From Anthoceros angustus (taxonomy: Eukaryota > Streptophyta > Anthocerotopsida > Anthocerotales > Anthocerotaceae): a stretch of DNA of 64,000 nt. Each line of letters opens with the position of its first letter. Position 1 is the first letter of the stretch. Location: the NCBI GenBank assembly GCA_010909165.1, contig MU008159.1:1178001-1242000 (forward strand). The letters run 5' to 3'. Made by a program: the position numbers and the translations under genes. The notes below the pieces were generated by a model. It did not search any database. It was not told the origin of the DNA and saw nothing but the letters and a program-made list of their open reading frames with translations. Below are positions 1 through 12,900 of this stretch, piece after piece.

Positions 1-90
1 GGTATAGTTCCATGTTCACTAAATTATATAACTGAATAGTTAGCGTAAAAAAATTGTATTAAACTTTGACATATGGATGTCCAATCGCAG

Positions 91-2245
91 TTATGATTGC
101 CCCTTGTTTCCAGCGCAAGTTCGAAGATGATGAGAAGCTTGATTCATTGTTGCAATCTATTTCATTGCTCACATTCTATTCAAAGGAAGAAGAGGACTTA
201 AGTAAATCTTTACTAGAAGAAGAAAGGAAGATGGAGGGAATTTCAGGTAAAATATTATTTTTATGTCTCATATTTGGTGATATATTGTGATATACTCTTA
301 AAAATTAAAATATTTTCATTCATCAGACCGTCCTCCAAAACTTGCAAAACATCTCAAAGACCTTGAGGCGTTTAGCTCTCTATCAACAGACGGAGTTATA
401 GAGATATTGGCTAAAGACATAGAGGCTCTTCGATTTTCTCATCAAAGATTGAAAGTGGTAAGAGAATATATATTTCATATGACATATGTTAATAAAATGA
501 CTTCCTTTATGTAATTTTGTAGAAACTTACCCCATAATTTTGCCTTAATATAGGATATACAAGAGAAACGTGCACAGCTAAAACCTATTGAAGATATTGA
601 AAAGGATAACTCAAAGTTATCACACAATCCTCTCTATGTTCCGGTATGTGTTAAGATGAAGATGAAATTTTATTAAAACATAAAATTTATTAATCCTCTC
701 ATTTAATATTTGATAAAGAAAACATAATATTTGTTACTAAGTAGGAATGCAAGTTAATATACCTATTATGCATGTGTGTAGACTAAATTATTTGCAACAC
801 ATGAGAACATTCAATTATCAAACATTAATCAAACTGGGTATTGCAAAGATCAACCCAAGCAAAAGAAAAATGCATTAAATTGGCAAAATGATCAAATAGG
901 TGCAATAGTTACACATAAGTTGCAATCAGCTCATAAAAATCTTGCAACATTGATTGCTACCAAAGAAAGCTTTGAAAAGGAGTTTGAACAAAGTACTAGT
1001 TCTATAAGAGAGGTGATATATGTTATAAATTATTGCATAGATGTTGATCATTCACATATATGAGTTCCATATATAAGAGAACAAAGAGTTACAGGTATTC
1101 TTTGTTATAGGTACAAGTAACAATACGTAGAGGGAAAGATTTGAAGGATTATGTTGATACTTTGCGAAACAAAGGCATTTTATACAAAGAAATGAAGACC
1201 AAAATTGATGATCTGACAATTGAGCATGGCCTCTTGTTTAGATCATTGCAAATATTGGAAAGAGAAGCTAGAAACTTACGAATGGGTATGACAACTTAAG
1301 TGGATGTACACTTTTCTATTTGATTTGAAAGATTGTATCTAAACAATGGACTTCATGAAAATGTCAACAGAAAATAATGGAAGTCGATCGGAGTCCATAG
1401 ATTTATTCAAGTCTATATCAGAAGTTTCTACAATAATCAAATTTTGTCAAGATCGTTTAGCACCCAAAATGAATATGTTACAAAAATTACAATTACTATT
1501 AAGACAAAGACACATTGAACAAGTTTCAACAGTTCATGCTCAAAAAGAGCTTTCACTTGCGGCCGAAAGGTATTTGAATTTCAAGAACTTTGAAAAAGAG
1601 GTTAACTTACTATTATATATCAAAGTTTAAGGAAAAAATTATTGTACACTCTTAGATATAAATATTCGTGTATATATGTAGGAAACATACACAAGCTGAA
1701 ACAGAAGTGTCAATGAGACATAAAGAGCTTAACAAAGAGAAACAAGTTTACCAAGAGTTATGCTCAAATGTCAAATGTCTTCAAATGTGTATTGAAGACT
1801 GTAAGAATCTAGCTTGTTCGAATTGATTTTAGATCATCGTAGCATGAATCTATGAGTTCCTGTTGACCGAAATCTTATTTTCCATATTCTGCAGTAGAAA
1901 AAATAAAAATAGGGACAAACTCCAATATATTACGACAAACACAATTGCAACAACACGAGGAGTTGGCTTGTAACTTATATCGAAGGCAACAAAATTTACA
2001 GGTTTTTACCCATATTGAATTTAATTAAAGGAAGTTCTGAACCACTGGCAATTACAAGTCAATATTAGTTTGTAATTATACTGATAATTTTTTAATTGTT
2101 TTGGCAGGACTCACATAAACTAAACCAAGCACAAGTCGACATGATAAAAGGCCTCCTTGTGATAATAAATGCAAAACTGGCGATGAGCTCAAATTCAGCT
2201 AATCCTCCCATATACTCCACTGTGACAGCATTAGAGACCGTTTAA
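91..2245 (+). CDS. Coiled-coil protein, 3' part of a multi-exon gene (unrecognised)
   Basis: I do not recognise this protein. Nine exons can be read in one continuous frame: 91-246, 327-457, 554-643, 782-1012, 1111-1285, 1371-1569, 1682-1800, 1895-2001 and 2108-2245 (TAA). Every junction is GT-AG and keeps phase, giving about 447 residues. Introns are AT-rich and 80-140 bases long. The first boundary (after CAATCGCAG) is an acceptor, so the gene starts outside the window. The product is hydrophilic, rich in Lys, Glu, Gln and Leu, with long heptad-like stretches typical of a coiled coil (for example in exons 1111-1285 and 1682-2001). No catalytic motif, membrane segment or signal peptide is visible. 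Coiled-coil proteins of this sort occur in cytoskeletal, centrosomal or sperm-flagellar structures, but nothing here fixes the role. Exon structure is well supported; function is unknown. Confidence 0.72.
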
Positions 2246-2619
2246 ATTTTGTTATATCATGATCATTAATTATTTAATGAAAAGTGATAAAAATATGTCA
2301 TCATCCATAAAAGCCTCTCATATTGAAATCAAAAGATGTTATGAATCTAATTAAGAGAAAGATGTTATTGATCCGGTTTTAGAACAGACATGAACGATAT
2401 TCTAACCGAGCTTAGAAGGAGTTCGGTGGAACTCCGTGGTAAAGCAGCCGGCTGCTCTTGGTGAGATTACTGGAAGCAAACACCTTATATCATGGAAGAA
2501 AACCAATTTATTCACCAGTAGTATGATACTAAATAGTGCCTTAATACTGGAAACTAGGTTATTTATGACCAGTCTATTATGCAGGTTTGTGATTTACGTG
2601 GTTCTGAATGGATACTGAA

Positions 2620-2892
2620 ATTAGGTCTCGCACCCTCTCACATGGGAAAGCAATAGGTCTTAAAATGCATCTCTCACACATGGGAAAGCCTTAGGTCCTA
2701 AAAATCGTTCTCTCACGTGAGAAAGCGATAGGTTCTAGAAAGTGGTCTCTCACATGGGTAAGCGATAGGTCCTAGAAAGTGTCTCTCACATGGGTAACAT
2801 GGGAAAGCGATAGGTCCTAGAAAGTGGGGGTAGGTCCTAGAAAGTGGGGGTAAGTCCTACAAAGTGGTCTCTCACATGGGTAAGCCATACGA
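2620..2892. repeat. Minisatellite, about 35-45 bp unit
   Basis: About seven imperfect copies of a unit built from TCTCACATGGG, AAGCGATAGGTCCTAG and AAAGTGG follow one another. Some copies are shortened, such as the two short GGTCCTAGAAAGTGGGGG units near 2821-2850. The array lies about 375 bases downstream of the coiled-coil gene. The bases between them (2246-2619) hold nothing recognisable. Confidence 0.85.
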
Positions 2893-3894
2893 CCTATGCA
2901 CTGGCTAGCATGATGAGAGTATTATTCAAGTTTGTATTCATGATGAGTTCATTGATTGATCCAATTTATTCTCATTAAGTTTATTTATTTATGTAATTTA
3001 ATAATGATGAGTTTAGTAATTGATCTAATTTATTTTGGTCATTAATGGGTTATTTTGATTTTATCCATTTTATTGATGATGAGTTTATAAATCGATATTT
3101 ATGATATTGAGTTTATTCATTAAATTAATTAATTAATTTTTAAATATATTACTATATATTATTATATTCATAAAATTTTGATTCTTTGATAATAAATCGA
3201 AACTTTCTAATCATACAACTGAGACCAACCACGGTCATCCATAGCAATTTCGATAGCAAAAAGTTAAAGTTATTGACTTAAAGTGGTGGGCGCCCGCTAG
3301 CAGCAGCTACATATAAGTGACCAAAACAAAGTCTTCGAATCTAATATGGCGCTAATACAAGGTTGTAGACAACCTATGCAGTATGCAGCCCGAGAAGGTT
3401 CACGGGTTTATTTCTGTTGCGGAGTCTGTAGCTACTTATTCGGGCAAGCATGGCTTCAACTTGTTAGTTAGGAGCTGCTCCTCCTAACCAACTCTCGGAT
3501 CCGGGCTCCAAGGATGCGTTTGCCTTTCCAATCGCCTGCAGCTCTTATGTCGATCGTAAGCATCTGAGCGCACGCATCAGATGCTGCCGTCTGTACCGAT
3601 AGACTTCACTGTGACCCAAAAGCCGATCCGCACAACCTTGGCAGAGCCGCGTCTGTAGCCCAGCCTCTCCAATTATTTGAAAGCCTGCGACCCCAACAGG
3701 CGAGATGCATGTATATGAGATTCTAGCTGGATCCAATGTTATTCCAACTTGTAAAGCAGTCGAGCCACCAAAATGCAATTCACAGTCACAGTCGAGGGCG
3801 ATTGAAGAGCTCGTGAATTCACGAAAACAGCCTCACACAGGTGGACTTACAGGATCAGCCGAGGCAGACGGGTCAGGAAGAGCAGCCCAGCTGC
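2893..3894. other. Intergenic, partly AT-rich
   Basis: Bases 2930-3200 are strongly AT-rich, with runs of TTAATTAATTAATT and ATATATTATTATAT, resembling a matrix-attachment-like spacer. From 3230 the composition becomes balanced. No coding frame with recognisable protein features was found. The last few hundred bases are probably the 3' untranslated and terminator region of the extensin gene on the - strand. Confidence 0.5.
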
Positions 3895-4682
3895 TCAGTA
3901 CCCTGAGGAAGGAGGCGGCGTCTTCTCGTGGCCCTTGTGGCGCCATGTTGGAGGGGGCGGAGACTTGTACTGGTAGACTGGAGTCGGAGGAGGAGGCGAC
4001 GGAGATGGAGGAGGCGGGGATTTGTATTTGTAGACGGGAGGAGGAGGCGAGGGAGGTGGAGGAGGCGGGGACTTGTATTTGTAGACGGGAGGAGGAGGCG
4101 ACGGAGATGGAGGAGGCGGGGACTTGTATTTGTAGACGGGAGGAGGCGGGGACTCGTATTTGTAGACGGGAGGAGGAGGCGAGGGAGATGGAGGAGGCGG
4201 GGACTTGTATTTGTAGACTGGAGGAGGAGGCGAGGGAGATGGAGGAGGCGGGGACTTGTATTTGTAGACGGGAGGAGGCGGGGACTCATTTGTAGACTGG
4301 GGAGGCGGCGAGGGAGGAGGCGGGGACTTGTACTTGTAGACTGGAGGAGGCGGCGAGGGAGGTGGAGGAGGCGGGGACTTGTATTTGTAGACTGGAGGAG
4401 GCGGCGAGGGAGGTGGAGGAGGCGGGGACTTGTATTTGTAGACTGGAGGAGGAGGCGAGGGAGATGGAGGAGGTGGGGACTTGTAGTTGTAGACCGGCGG
4501 GGGCGGGGAGGCCGTCGGGGAGGAGGCGACTGGTAGTGGTAGGGAGGCGGCTTCTTGCCGCCATGCCCGTGGCCGCCGTCGGGGTACTCGGGTGGCGGGG
4601 CCTTGTGATCCCAGGCGAAGCAGAGCTGGAGAGCCGCCAGCAGCAGCAGCAGCGGCAGCAGCGCGGACCCGGAGCGCGCCAT
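3895..4682 (-). CDS. Extensin (hydroxyproline-rich cell wall glycoprotein), one frame break
   Basis: Structural cell wall protein. The ATG at 4682 opens a clear signal peptide (MARSGSALLPLLLLLAALQL, then CFA before Trp). A short HGHGGKKPPPYHYQSPPP linker follows. The rest is a repeat domain of SPPPP blocks separated by about eleven Tyr-X-Tyr motifs (VYKYK, VYNYK, VYQYK), ending in PPPSSGY and TGA at 3897-3895. In extensins the prolines after Ser are hydroxylated and arabinosylated, and Y-X-Y tyrosines form isodityrosine cross-links. The signal peptide and the repeat domain lie in different frames. They join if one more C is present in the C-run complementary to 4517-4520, which would give about 262 residues. 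A second irregular spot near 4290-4315 reads PPPQSTNES instead of PPPPVYKYES, the result of two small losses totalling three bases. The single-base break may be an assembly error in a homopolymer or a true null allele. Confidence 0.9.
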
Positions 4683-4798
4683 CGCTCCTGGACGAATCCG
4701 AACTCCTCGCCCGCAGCGCCGGAGAGAAATGGAGCTCGCTGAGTGAAGAGGAGGCGGAAGCTGTCGCCGGTGCTGGAGTGTGCATGCAGCGGGAGGTG

Positions 4799-4808
4799 GA
4801 TTTATACA
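4799..4808 (-). promoter_or_regulatory. TATA box of the extensin gene
   Basis: On the - strand the sequence reads GTGTATAAATCC, with TATAAA at 4806-4801, about 120 bases upstream of the extensin ATG at 4682. This is a normal spacing for a plant core promoter with a short leader. Confidence 0.6.
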
Positions 4809-4872
4809 CCCGGGATGGTGGGTGGGAGCTGCCGCGCACCTTCCGCTTGGGGACCCAGCTTGCTACTGGCGA

Positions 4873-4928
4873 GCTGCTGGCGATGCTGCTGCTGCTGCTG
4901 CTGGCGATGCTGCTGCTGCTGCTGGTGG
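4873..4928. repeat. CTG/CAG trinucleotide repeat in the extensin upstream region
   Basis: Runs of GCTGCTG interrupted by two GGCGAT units, arranged as two near-copies of a 25-30 bp block. It lies about 70 bases upstream of the extensin TATA box. It is open in several frames only because it is a triplet repeat; no gene is implied. Confidence 0.8.
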
Positions 4929-4989
4929 AGATGCGAGATCAGCAGAGCGGGACAACCGTCAACATGGATGGACGGCCGTCTATCATAAC

Positions 4990-6995
4990 GCTCTTCGCTG
5001 GATGCGGTACAGGCGCCGTTAGTCCGTGGCCCGGTTCACACCGCGGCCAAGAACAAGAAGGAAAGAGACCGGTTAGCGTTTTAGGCCAGCAGGGCGATCA
5101 TTCTGCCCGGCGCTTGGGATGCCATCATTCATGACTTCGTTCAGCTGGACATGGATGTTGGTGGAATCGCATGACTCGGCGAGCGAGCGGGGAATTATTG
5201 TCCTCACTCTTTCCCGGCGAATACATTATTGTCCCCGACTCGCTTGACATGGAGATGGGGGGCCGCGATTGCCGTGGCAAGCCAAGCGGCGGGGGCAGGG
5301 GAAGCAGGCCTGAGTGCAGACGGAGATGATGCAGACACGAGCCACCATCGCGGAGTTGTTTTGTTTGATTCTACAATGCCGCCACCGGCACCGCTCTGGT
5401 CCGGCAGCAGGTACAAGAAAAGAGAGACTGCAGACGCCGTTCCAGGTGGGGCAGTCATTGTTTAGTGGAGACTGTCCAGGACTCGGAGCCCCTGTGAGTG
5501 GTGAGTCAAAATGCGGCACACTCCGTCCTGGTCCGGGATTGAACCCATTCCCATTCCCATTCCCGAGGTTGGAAGTTTCTGGTGGTGGAGTCGGTCGGCT
5601 TGAGGGTCCGTGGTACTGTAGCTGGGGAATCGGAATCGTGTTAGGCTCAGAGTTGCTGGAAGACAGAGCAGAGGAATACTAGGACTAGATGGGTGCTTGT
5701 ATAAATAAGCACAGCTGCAGGGTACAGCCAGGTGGGGAATGTTACGTATGTCTGGAGGTGGCAGATTCACGAACCGGGCAGGGCAGAGGCGCATCAGTCC
5801 TGACGCTGACGGGTCGAGCACGCAGTAGGTGAAGACCTCGGGAGTGCACACGGCGCAGGCCATTATCAGTACCTGCCCTGCTGCCCTGCTGCCAACTGGG
5901 TCAAGCAAAGCATGGCTTGCAATTGCCGGAGCCGCCGCCCTCCCCAGTCCTGCACCCACTTTCCTGACAAACCCACTAACCCTGCGATTCACATGCGGAA
6001 AGGCCGCTTTCCTCGTCCTTTTTATGCCTTGCTTCTCATTTGATGCAACTCGCATCCCCGCCTGCAGTCACTGTGTGATCGGAGATTCCGCCCACCAAGG
6101 CTGGGTCTTGGGAGGCTGGTGGAGGGCGTGCACTTTGCACATATGTACATACCACTTTCACAGCTTGCAGGCTGGTCAGTACACCCCACTGGCATCTACT
6201 CAGTAGCCCCTCACCCAGCCGTGGTTGGAAGTTCCTAATGGAATAGGAACACCGAGATGTAGATATGGAGCCAGCAGGTCACGGGCTTGTTACCGTGGGT
6301 TTAGAAACTCACGGACGATGCCCACCCCCGCCTGGCTTGCGTCTTGCGTGCTGGGTTCCATCCTCATGCCTTACAAACTCACAGGTCTGACTGCCTGTTC
6401 CACTATCGGCCTTTTTGGGAACACTATGGTGAGAACTATTCTGGCGAGCATGAGCAGCAGCTGGTGGACAAAGCAAGAGTATCAGGAATAATTGTCCCTG
6501 CTTTGGTTCTTGAGGTGACATGAGGGCAAGCGTCCACGCGTGTTGGCTCTGGAGCAGAAGCCGTGAACAGGATGGTTCCAGTACCATCCCGTCCCGTACC
6601 GGCGTGGGCAACATTTAGGGGATGCCTTTCCCGAGACCTGTCAGCAATCCAGTCTTCGATTGGCATCAACCTGCTGAGACTGAAGAGTCACAGCGTGGCC
6701 TTTCATAGCTTCGTAACGAGTTACAAATACATGTTCTTGAACCTCCATCAGCCTCTTCCTGTCATACACATTGAACAGTCTCTCTCATTTACTGAAACAA
6801 AGAGCAGATCGCTGTCTGCTCCAAGGGCTCCCTGAGCTTGCGACACTATTCACGCCCCGCCTCCTCGGACCTCATACGGAGTAGGAAACAAGTCCTTTCC
6901 AGAGCACATCGCACGGCCTCTGGAAAGAAGTTTCTAGTCGGAACGCAAATGCAGTGAAACGGCCGGCTGCCTCGCCGCATTTCCCTACCACCCAA
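4990..6995. other. Intergenic between Fd-GOGAT 3' end and extensin promoter
   Basis: About 2 kb without a convincing gene. It should contain the 3' untranslated region of Fd-GOGAT (just below 6996) and the distal promoter of the extensin gene (above 4808). A CCCATT hexanucleotide repeat with three units lies at 5544-5564, and a TATA-like GTATAAATAAG is at 5699-5709. Several open frames exist on both strands (for example 5462-6055 on the - strand), but they lack recognisable domains, splice support or conserved composition. Confidence 0.5.
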
Positions 6996-9900
6996 TCATC
7001 GTACCGGAGCCACCAGCTGTTGCACAGGCCGCTCCTCGTAGTTGGGGTTCGCTTCAGGAGTGTCTTCCTCACTCGGGGGCACAAGCTGCCAAAACTGGAC
7101 CAGCTTCGCTTCCCAGTTGGCCAACACCTCTATCCCTCTGGCACTGCCAGTTTTGTCCTGCTCACAAAAAGCAAATCCTGTCAGAGCTCCATCCCTGCCC
7201 AAATTGCTGAGCGTCTGTCCGACAGCAAAGAAGGGAGGAGACTTACGACATGTGCTTGAATGAGTCGACGCAACTGCACTTGCCCAGCAGGGGCTGTCAC
7301 CCTCTGCATCCTCACGATTTCCTTATTGACCTGGACACCGAGTGCAAGATGACTTCAGTCCACCTCCAACTTAGAGAACACTGCAAGCCAGATCCAAGGA
7401 TGCACAGATTTTACCTTGGGAGCTAAGCTGTCATCCTCATCCAAGAGATATGCTAGACCCCCTGTCATTCCAGCACCAACATTCCTGCCAACCCTGCAAT
7501 CAAGGAGAACAGGTTGAGGGTGTAAAATATAGATAGTGTTCGTCTCCTTTGCTTCCCACAGTAGAGACATGTTCCCTTACTTGCCAAGAGAGATCACACA
7601 TCCCCCTGTCATGTACTCGCAACAATGGTCTCCAGCACCTTCCACCACTGCTGTTGCAGAAGAATTTCGCACGGCAAAACGCTCGCCAGCTTTCCCGCGC
7701 ACAAAACACTCACCTCCAGTGGCACCATATAGACATGTGTTCCCTACGATGGTAGCATCTTCTGGGACAAAACCAACGTTTTCTTCGGGAACTATGACAA
7801 GCTCACCACCTGCCATTCCCTGCTCACCCACATGGCTCCCATGAGCACAAGGAGGGCAGAAAAAGTCATGTCACTGTACACACGAGTTCAAATGCAAGAA
7901 ATACCTTGCCCACATAGTCGTTGGCCTCGCCAACCAACCGTATGTTCATTCCAGGTGTCAGGAAGCAGCCAAAAGACTGTCCTGCACTTCCCAAAAACCT
8001 GCCACAGAATCCAATATCAGTGTTGATCTCCTGGACCTAATAGCTATCCAAGCTTACTTGATTGAAAACTTGCAGCTAAAATACACTACGTTGAAAGGGG
8101 CAAACAGGGATAACGGAGGGAACAAAGACTCTTAGAGAAGGGACCAGTGCAGGTCTCGGGCTAAACCGACATTTCAGGAAAACCAATTATTCGACTTCTC
8201 TAAAATCCGCTACTGTAATTGGCCACACTTACGTCAGGTCCAGCTGCCCAGCGAAGCCAGTGTCGCCATATTTCTTTGCAATTGCACCGGCGACGCGACC
8301 ACACACTGAACGATCAACGTTGAATATTTGAAAAGTCTTCCTGACTGTTTTCTCTTCTTCTATTGCTTCTTTTACCTGAAACACATTGATGGGGTGGGGA
8401 GGGAGGGTGGGGTTGGGGTTTAATAACAGGCTCAATCGAGAAAGTCATCACTCAGCTCAACCTGCTTTCACAGAAACACTTACATCAGGATCTGCAAGCA
8501 ACTGGTCATCCAGAACAGGTCCATTTGAATGAACATCCTGCTGTCTAATTTCAGTGCTACTCAGTTTGAGCCTTCCAACATTCTGATGTCCACAAACAAA
8601 CTGGCTGGTAAGAACTCGGCTCAATAGCTTTGCACTGATCAGTCTTCATGATGTAACTGTGTCCTTACACACAAAACCAAACTTTGACGACATTTAGGCA
8701 ACAAAGCAGAAGAACTTACACTTCGAATGTAGCTCAGGTCGAGCTGATTCGTTTTTTGAAGGTGAACGTCTCTCAATTCCAGCAGATCAGTTGCGCCGAT
8801 AATCTCATCAAGAGTGGCATATCCTAACTCAGAGAGGATGGCTCGAACCTGTTGGGAGAAAAAGAGACGTAAACAGGAGGCCAGCGGCATGAATGCGATC
8901 TGTCATTCTTGCTGTGACCACGTGCACTGAAACCTATATGCTCCCACTCTCTGCCCACGAACTGTGGTCATTGCTTCACAATGACGTACCATAATACCAA
9001 AAACTTTGAGTCAATGAGAACGTACCTCCTCAGCAACAAACAGGAAGAAATTCACAAGATCACCGGGAACACCAGGAAAGCGTGCTCGTAGTTCCTCTCT
9101 CTGGGACAAATCGCAGCAGTTGTTAATCAAAGTGAATCTAAGCAATAAATCAACTACTGTGAGTAACTGTTGCGTGGGAATGTCAGTAAGTGACTAAGGT
9201 ACAGACCTGGCTGGCAACCCCCACGGGACAATTGTTTGTATGGCAGATCCGTGCCATGATACATCCAGTAGCAATCATAGCTACTGATCCAAATCCGTAC
9301 TCATCAGCGCCCATCAAAGCTCCCATCACCACATCCACACCACTCTTGAATCCGCCATCAACCCGGAGAACAACCCGCTCTCTCAAACCGTTTTGCAAAA
9401 GTGCCTGTTGATCGATATTACATTCCAAGCACACATGTTATCCAATGGTCACAAAGCGGCCAAAGTCGGATACTCCCATATTTCGTAAATCGGATGTCGT
9501 CATTCAACTAAGAACTTTACCTGGTGAGTCTCTGTGAGCCCAAGCTCCCATGGCCCACCCGCATGCTTTATGGAACTGATGGGACTTGCTCCAGTTCCTC
9601 CGTCGTGGCCTGATATCTGCACAGACCAGGAACTTCAATGAGGCCTTGTCTACTTATCGTTATCCATCCATACACTACCAAATGTAGCAGACTTCGTTAA
9701 CAGACCTGGATGACATCAGCATTGGCTTTGGCAACTCCACAACCCACTGTGCCTATGCCAGCTTCTGCCACAAGCTTTACAGAGACTTTGGCATTTGGAT
9801 TCACCTGTATCGTGATACACAAGAGGGCACACGCATTACACATAATGAGCTTCTCCATAAGAGGAAGAAAACACGGAAAATGGCACGGCTGAATGCATTA

Positions 9901-12900
9901 GCTGCTAAAATACATAGCAGAGTAAGAGCCCTACCATGTGCAAGTCGTAGATCAGCTGTGCCAGATCCTCGATGGAGTAAATGTCATGATGAGGCGGTGG
10001 GGAAATCAAAGGAACTCCAGGCTTAGACCTTCGCAGCATAGCAATGTACGGACTGACTTTTTTACCAGGCAACTGTCCACCTTCTCCAGGTTTGGCTCCT
10101 TGTGCTATCTTTATTTCTAGCTGGTCAGCATTTGCAAGGAACGTTGGTGTAACACCAAATCTTCCAGACGCCACCTGCAATCGACAACCGCATGCAAGTC
10201 TGTAAGAAACAAAACGGACGAGAGCTTACAAACAGTAGTACAAATCCATCTTGACCAACCTGCTTGATTGCGCTTCCTGCAGTATCACCATTCTTTAAGC
10301 CCTTCAAGTGAGGCAGAGTAGGCGAACGCCCACCTTCCACATCTGACAATTCAGTCCAGCGAATTGGATCCTGCAAGCACATCCAAGCCTATGGATTACG
10401 TCACTGGAAACTTAAACAATGGTCGATCACGAGTGCTAGTGTCCACCCATACCTCACCACCTTCCCCTGAGTTTGACTTCCCTCCAATGCGATTCATTGC
10501 AATAGCAATGGCTTCATGTGTTTCCCTGGAAATTGCCCCAAGAGACATTCCGCCAGTGCAAAACCGCTCCACAAGCTTAGAAGCAGGCTCCACATCCTCC
10601 AAGGGAATTGGCTGTCGATCACTTCGAAACTTAAACATGTCCCTAATCACCTGAGACACACAGCAAGCATCAATTTAAGACTGCATAAGATACTGCTTGG
10701 CTCGTCCAACTGGGGTACCAAAATGCCCAACGTTTGCACAGTAAAGGGCACATACATTTACAGGCCGATTGGAAAGATGGTGTTGATATACAGTGAACGC
10801 AAGCCCATTGTTCTCTCTAACAGCTTTGTGCACCAGCTTTGACATCTCTGGGTTGTTACCATGATACTCACCTGCTCAAGGAAAAACACTATCAGAATAT
10901 CAGGCCTCGTCTTCAGGACAAGGTCCTTTTCAAACTTAACACTTGTCATGCTCTGCCATAACTCACCCCCAGGTCTAAATTGAATAAAACCAAAGTTCTC
11001 AAGCTTCTTCACAGTGTCTTCAGTAAAAGCTTTAGCCCAGAAAGATATAGACTCCCTTGCTACCTGAACAGAACACCCGATATGCTGTTGTCATAATCAC
11101 GGGGTAGAAGAAGAATCTGTGGTTCACCCAAACTATGTCAAACAATAAGCTTAAGTGCACCAGGAAGAAACCTCATCCAGAGTAAGACCACCGATGCGTG
11201 AGACGCTTCCACGGAATGCTGTATCCACTACTTCTTTGCCGAGGCCGTAGATCTCAAAAATTTGAGCACCAGAGTAACTAGAGGAAGCAACTTCACTTGT
11301 CAGAATAAATTAGTTTAAGCTTTCCAGGTAGCTTGAGAAAATATTGGAGTATCCCTTCGAAGCAAACTGGCATGCTCCGGACCCACAAGGATTACCTTTG
11401 TAGAAGAGAAATGCCCATCTTGGAAAGAATTTTGAGCAAACCCGAATTCACAGCCTGCAGAGAGGTCACATCATTCAGGTGTAGAAAAGTAACAGCATCC
11501 AAAAGTAGCAGCACAGAATATGCCTTTCAGACACTTCCCGGATGCAAGTGTCACATTGAAATTTAGACGTCCAGACCTCGGAAGAACTGAGAATTGAGGG
11601 CCCTGTGAGTACCTTAATGAAATTCTTCTGAGCCTGCTCAATAGAGACAGTTGGCATTTTGCCAGTTCGCATGAGATTCACTGTTCTTGTGCTCAGACGC
11701 CACTGTCTACAAGTCTCCAGGGCCAAGTAGGGGCAAACAGCACTGCCAAATAATCAATGAAGAGGTCAGAGGTCCATAATACTGGCACTGTCAAACACTG
11801 TGCAAGACAGGTTGGATAAAACGTGTCCAAATTCTTACCTGGCCCCATAACCAAGAAGGCAAGCGAAATGATGTGTGCTGAAGCACTGCGCAGTGTCTGC
11901 AACAATAGAAGCTGACATCCGAAGACCATTTTGAATCAAGTGATGGTGAACTGCCCCCACAGACAGAAGGATCGGAATAGCAGGTCTGGTGGCTTCCTGC
12001 CGTAATAACCGCCATTGTCATTCACAGTCACGAAAGACTGCCTTAGGCCCACCATCAAGAATAACTGCCGCAATGCCACAACTCTGAATAGGAATAGAGA
12101 CTCACAAGGTCATCACTTCGATCACTGAGAATAAGAAGCTGACATCCTGATCGCACAGCTTCATCTGCAGCAAGACAAAGTTTGTCCAGGGCTGTCTGGA
12201 GAGCACCCTCCACACCATCACTGATGTTGAAAAACGTTGGAAGTGTTGCCGATTTGAGATTCACTCCAGTTCTCAGAATTGCAAGGTCTCCCTCACTTAA
12301 TACTGGAGACGCCAGGGAGACCTGAATGAAATTGTCACATAAAATGTTAACCTGACAGCATCATGTCAAGATCAAAATTAGGAACAAAAGTAATACGAGC
12401 CCATACCTGATCTGCATTCTTTGCATCAACTTCCAAAAGGTTGGCACGTCTGCCAAGGTTCACTTCCAGCGACATGACCAAACCTTCCCGTAGAGGGTCT
12501 ATGGGAGGGTTTGTAACCTGGTCAGACCCAACAATGTCTGTCAATATTGCAAGAACGTTGCATACTTCAGGGCATTTGAAAGCTCACAGACATACTGAAG
12601 ACCAATGTACCTGAGCAAATCGCTGCTTGAAATAATCATACAACATGTGAGCCTTCTCAGACAGCACAGCTAAAGGGATGTCATCGCCCATACAGAATGT
12701 GGGTTCTTTACCCTGGGCAGCCATATTCTCAATTACCATCTGGATATCCTCCAGTGAGTAGCCATAGGCGCTGCATAAAGTACAGTGAACCAGAAAATAA
12801 TCAGTAGCAAACATCCTAGAAGGGTGAGCATCCTCAGTGCAGGGACTGAGCATTCATAGCTGACCACTAAACTTCTGAACCTCTATAAACACATCAGGGC

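Noticed and set aside
3705-4564. Several long + and - strand frames rich in Arg, Gly, Glu or Leu across the extensin
   Set aside because: They are alternative frames of the same GC-rich repeat. Only the SPPPP/VYKYK frame has family features, a stop in the right place and a signal peptide upstream.
5462-6055. 197-codon - strand frame between Fd-GOGAT and the extensin
   Set aside because: No known domain, no clear start context or splice sites, and competing + frames overlap it. Treated as chance in balanced-GC intergenic DNA.
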